From positions 10,222-74,221 of the forward strand of contig CAUTYX010000010.1 in the NCBI GenBank assembly GCA_963542695.1: a DNA stretch of 64,000 nt, given 5' to 3'. The notes below the pieces were generated by a model. That model was not told the DNA's origin, made no database searches, and saw only the letters and a list, made by a program, of their open reading frames with translations. A program made the translations under genes and the position numbers. Shown piece after piece: positions 62,539-64,000 of the stretch; position 1 is the stretch's first letter, and each line of letters starts with the position of its first letter. Source of the DNA: RUG100 sp963542695 (GTDB taxonomy: Bacteria; Bacillota; Clostridia; Peptostreptococcales; Anaerovoracaceae).

Positions 62539-63055
62539 GTGCCCTTCACTTCCCTCTGTGCTACTGTGTTGCTTTTTAATTACTTATTGGTATATTAACT
62601 GTATCACACATGGTTAGTTTAGTCTAATTTGTGATGTGTGACTCGTTGTTTTGTATGTTATATATTGGGCAGGTATCATTATTCTTTTGTCTTTAAATTT
62701 GTTTTTTTATATTACGTTCGTTTGCTTTTTTCTGACCTTGATTCTAATATTGTTCCATCGAAAACAATATTAGTCTTAGCTAAGGCAAACACTGTATGTT
62801 CTTCTTTATCTATGCTGAGTCAACTAAATTCTATTTAACTTAACCCGTTATAAAACTCTCTCACAATAATATTCATATTTGTTCCAAACTTGTGAAGATA
62901 TAGAAATCACAGATACAAAAAAAGACAATCCCCAGAAGCTTTGATGGCAATAAGCCCTCTAGCACAACGTCCGGAACGCCCGCTGGGCGGATGTCTTCTG
63001 AAGTAAACATAACACAGAATTTTAAGGAAATCAAAGATATGTTGCATGAGTCTAA
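62539..63055. other. Gene-poor region before CRISPR
   Basis: No supportable gene. It contains a hairpin CTAATATTGTT/AACAATATTAG at 62744-62773 and a GC-rich CGCCC-GCT-GGGCG hairpin near 62980, plus many stops in all frames apart from short open stretches. Confidence 0.5.
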
Positions 63056-63081
63056 GATCACCCCCGCTCATGCGGGAACCA
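63056..63081. repeat. Lone type I-E-like CRISPR repeat
   Basis: GATCACCCCCGCTCATGCGGGAACC; its complement begins GGTTCCCGCATGAGC and closely matches type I-E repeats (e.g. S. thermophilus CRISPR4, TTCCCGC....GCGGGGGTGATC). Only one copy is present. Confidence 0.7.
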
Positions 63082-63299
63082 TCGTTTTATTTTTTTAATT
63101 TCTCGAATTTGGAAAAGTTAAAATTTGTATTGAAATCTACTTTAGTAGTAGATTCGCTGAATGATAGTGAGATGAATCAATAAAATACCAGCTATGTTGG
63201 TGAGATTAGATAAGTTTCAGATTTAAGAAGGAAACCTCCATTGCTATGATCGTAACAGTTCGCCAAGGATAAAGGACTTACGAGATAATGGCTACAACA

Positions 63300-63789
63300 C
63301 TTTAAATTCCATTCTGGTTATATTCTAATTCTTCTTTGCTATCTCGTCACACAGAACCCAGCAGTATTTAAATTCCATTCTGGTTATATTCTAATATTTT
63401 TGCCCCTGCTTTTTTGAACCATTCGATTAAATTTAAATTCCATTCTGGTTATATTCTAATGCTTCTTTGAAAATTCTGTTGCTTTATTTGCTCCGTATTT
63501 AAATTCCATTCTGGTTATATTCTAATTGTGTGACTTTACATGCGCTAACGGCTTATAATCAAATTTAAATTCCATTCTGGTTATATTCTAATTAGACCAC
63601 ATCCAGCACCACTACCGCTACTTTCATATTTAAATTCCATTCTGGTTATATTCTAATCTACAAGAAAGACCCGGGTTGGTTTTACGGATTTAATTTAAAT
63701 TCCATTCTGGTTATATTCTAATTGATTTTCCCTTTGAATAAATCGTCTATGTAAAGCACATTTAAATTCCATTCTGGTTATATTCTAAT
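63300..63789 (-). CRISPR. CRISPR array, type I-B-like, 8 repeats and 7 spacers
   Basis: Repeat of 30 bases, ATTTAAATTCCATTCTGG then TTATATTCTAAT on the plus strand, at 63300, 63366, 63431, 63497, 63563, 63628, 63693 and 63760. Copies 2-8 are identical; the first base of copy 1 differs. Spacers are 35-37 bases and all different. The complement ends in GGAATTTAAAT, matching clostridial I-B repeats (C. difficile GGAATGTAAAT), so the array is probably read on the minus strand with an ATTTAAAT handle and its leader to the right. No cas genes are in the window. Confidence 0.97.
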
Positions 63790-64000
63790 ACGTTGCTATA
63801 TTCATTCAACAATTTCAATACTTACATCCCTATATTTTGTCGATCGTAAATTTCCCAGTAACTTTTCACAAAAATAGTATCTTTTCACGTAATCACATCA
63901 TATATTTTAATTATAATTTCAACATTTGTCTACTCTACACCATTTTAGGTCTATAAATGGTCGACAATTATATAAATAAAGAATCATCTATGTTCTTTCC
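63790..64000 (-). promoter_or_regulatory. Probable CRISPR leader
   Basis: AT-rich, no gene. On the minus strand it holds TTGTCGACC (near 63960) and ACGATCGACAA (near 63840), an inverted TTGTCGA/TCGACAA pair of the kind found in leaders of some I-B and III arrays. Adjacent to identical repeats, consistent with being the acquisition end. Confidence 0.6.

Noticed and set aside
62638..62838. Plus-strand open frame before the CRISPR region
   Set aside because: No recognisable family, no ribosome-binding site, AT-rich sequence.
62900..63098. Open frame ending in ...SKITPAHAGTIVLFF
   Set aside because: ITPAHAGT is the usual translation of a type I-E CRISPR repeat, and the frame lacks a clear start or ribosome-binding site.

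Overview
The window is a low-to-moderate GC stretch from an anaerobic Gram-positive bacterium, most likely class Clostridia. The evidence is a SCIFF peptide with its radical SAM maturase, a clostridial-type glutamyl-tRNA synthetase tail, a PrdC-like electron-transfer protein, strong AGGAGG ribosome-binding sites, ECF and Gx S-component transporters, a bifunctional AdhE, and a CRISPR repeat resembling clostridial type I-B repeats. An amino-acid-fermenting member of the Peptostreptococcales/Anaerovoracaceae would fit, but the genus cannot be set from this sequence.

Layout. 1-16 kb, almost all on the minus strand: gltX tail; a tight operon usp - HI0933-like flavoprotein - FAD dehydrogenase - nadE; the SCIFF peptide and maturase; a flavodoxin/ferredoxin protein; a second radical SAM protein; M18 aminopeptidase; mscL; a TetM-like GTPase fused to a Rae1/YacP nuclease and broken by three in-frame stops; trxA; yebC; and a saccharopine-dehydrogenase-like gene behind a tandem glycine riboswitch. 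16-24 kb: amino-acid permease, metal P-type ATPase with a DUF6110-type partner, CoA-disulfide reductase and an NhaC antiporter. 24.5-26 kb: hicAB, an integrase scar and three tRNAs (fMet, Leu, Asn), probably an old integration site. 26-34 kb: small metabolic genes, malic enzyme, an altered ROK protein, and ApbE/NusG-II/Gx genes of flavin or quinone type, then DAHP synthase. 34-41 kb: one giant secreted protein with 14 YDG/MBG-type repeats, interrupted by a stop. 41-46 kb: thiT with a TPP riboswitch, mutY, a metallo-hydrolase and prdC-like. 45.6-54.3 kb: a degenerate Fe-alcohol dehydrogenase, adhE with a 3' frameshift, pckA, an MFS exporter and metY. 54.5-60 kb: dapB and a zinc operon (zur-znuA-znuC-znuB-lipoprotein-ZIP) headed by a 55-bp perfect palindrome with a Fur-type box. 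60-64 kb: two frameshifted genes, a gene-poor stretch with a lone type I-E-like CRISPR repeat, and an eight-repeat I-B-like CRISPR array whose cas genes are not in the window.

Themes. Metal and redox homeostasis recurs (zinc operon, P-type ATPase, flavoproteins, ApbE, radical SAM enzymes), as does amino-acid fermentation (glycine riboswitch, PrdC-like, AdhE, malic enzyme, PEPCK). Several genes are broken: four in-frame stops in two genes, two one-base frameshifts, one internal deletion and one truncated paralog. This is either real decay or sequence error, and should be settled before function is inferred. The most interesting items are the GTPase-Rae1 fusion, a SCIFF peptide lacking the usual thioether-donor cysteine, the zur palindrome, and the glycine riboswitch on an unexpected gene.
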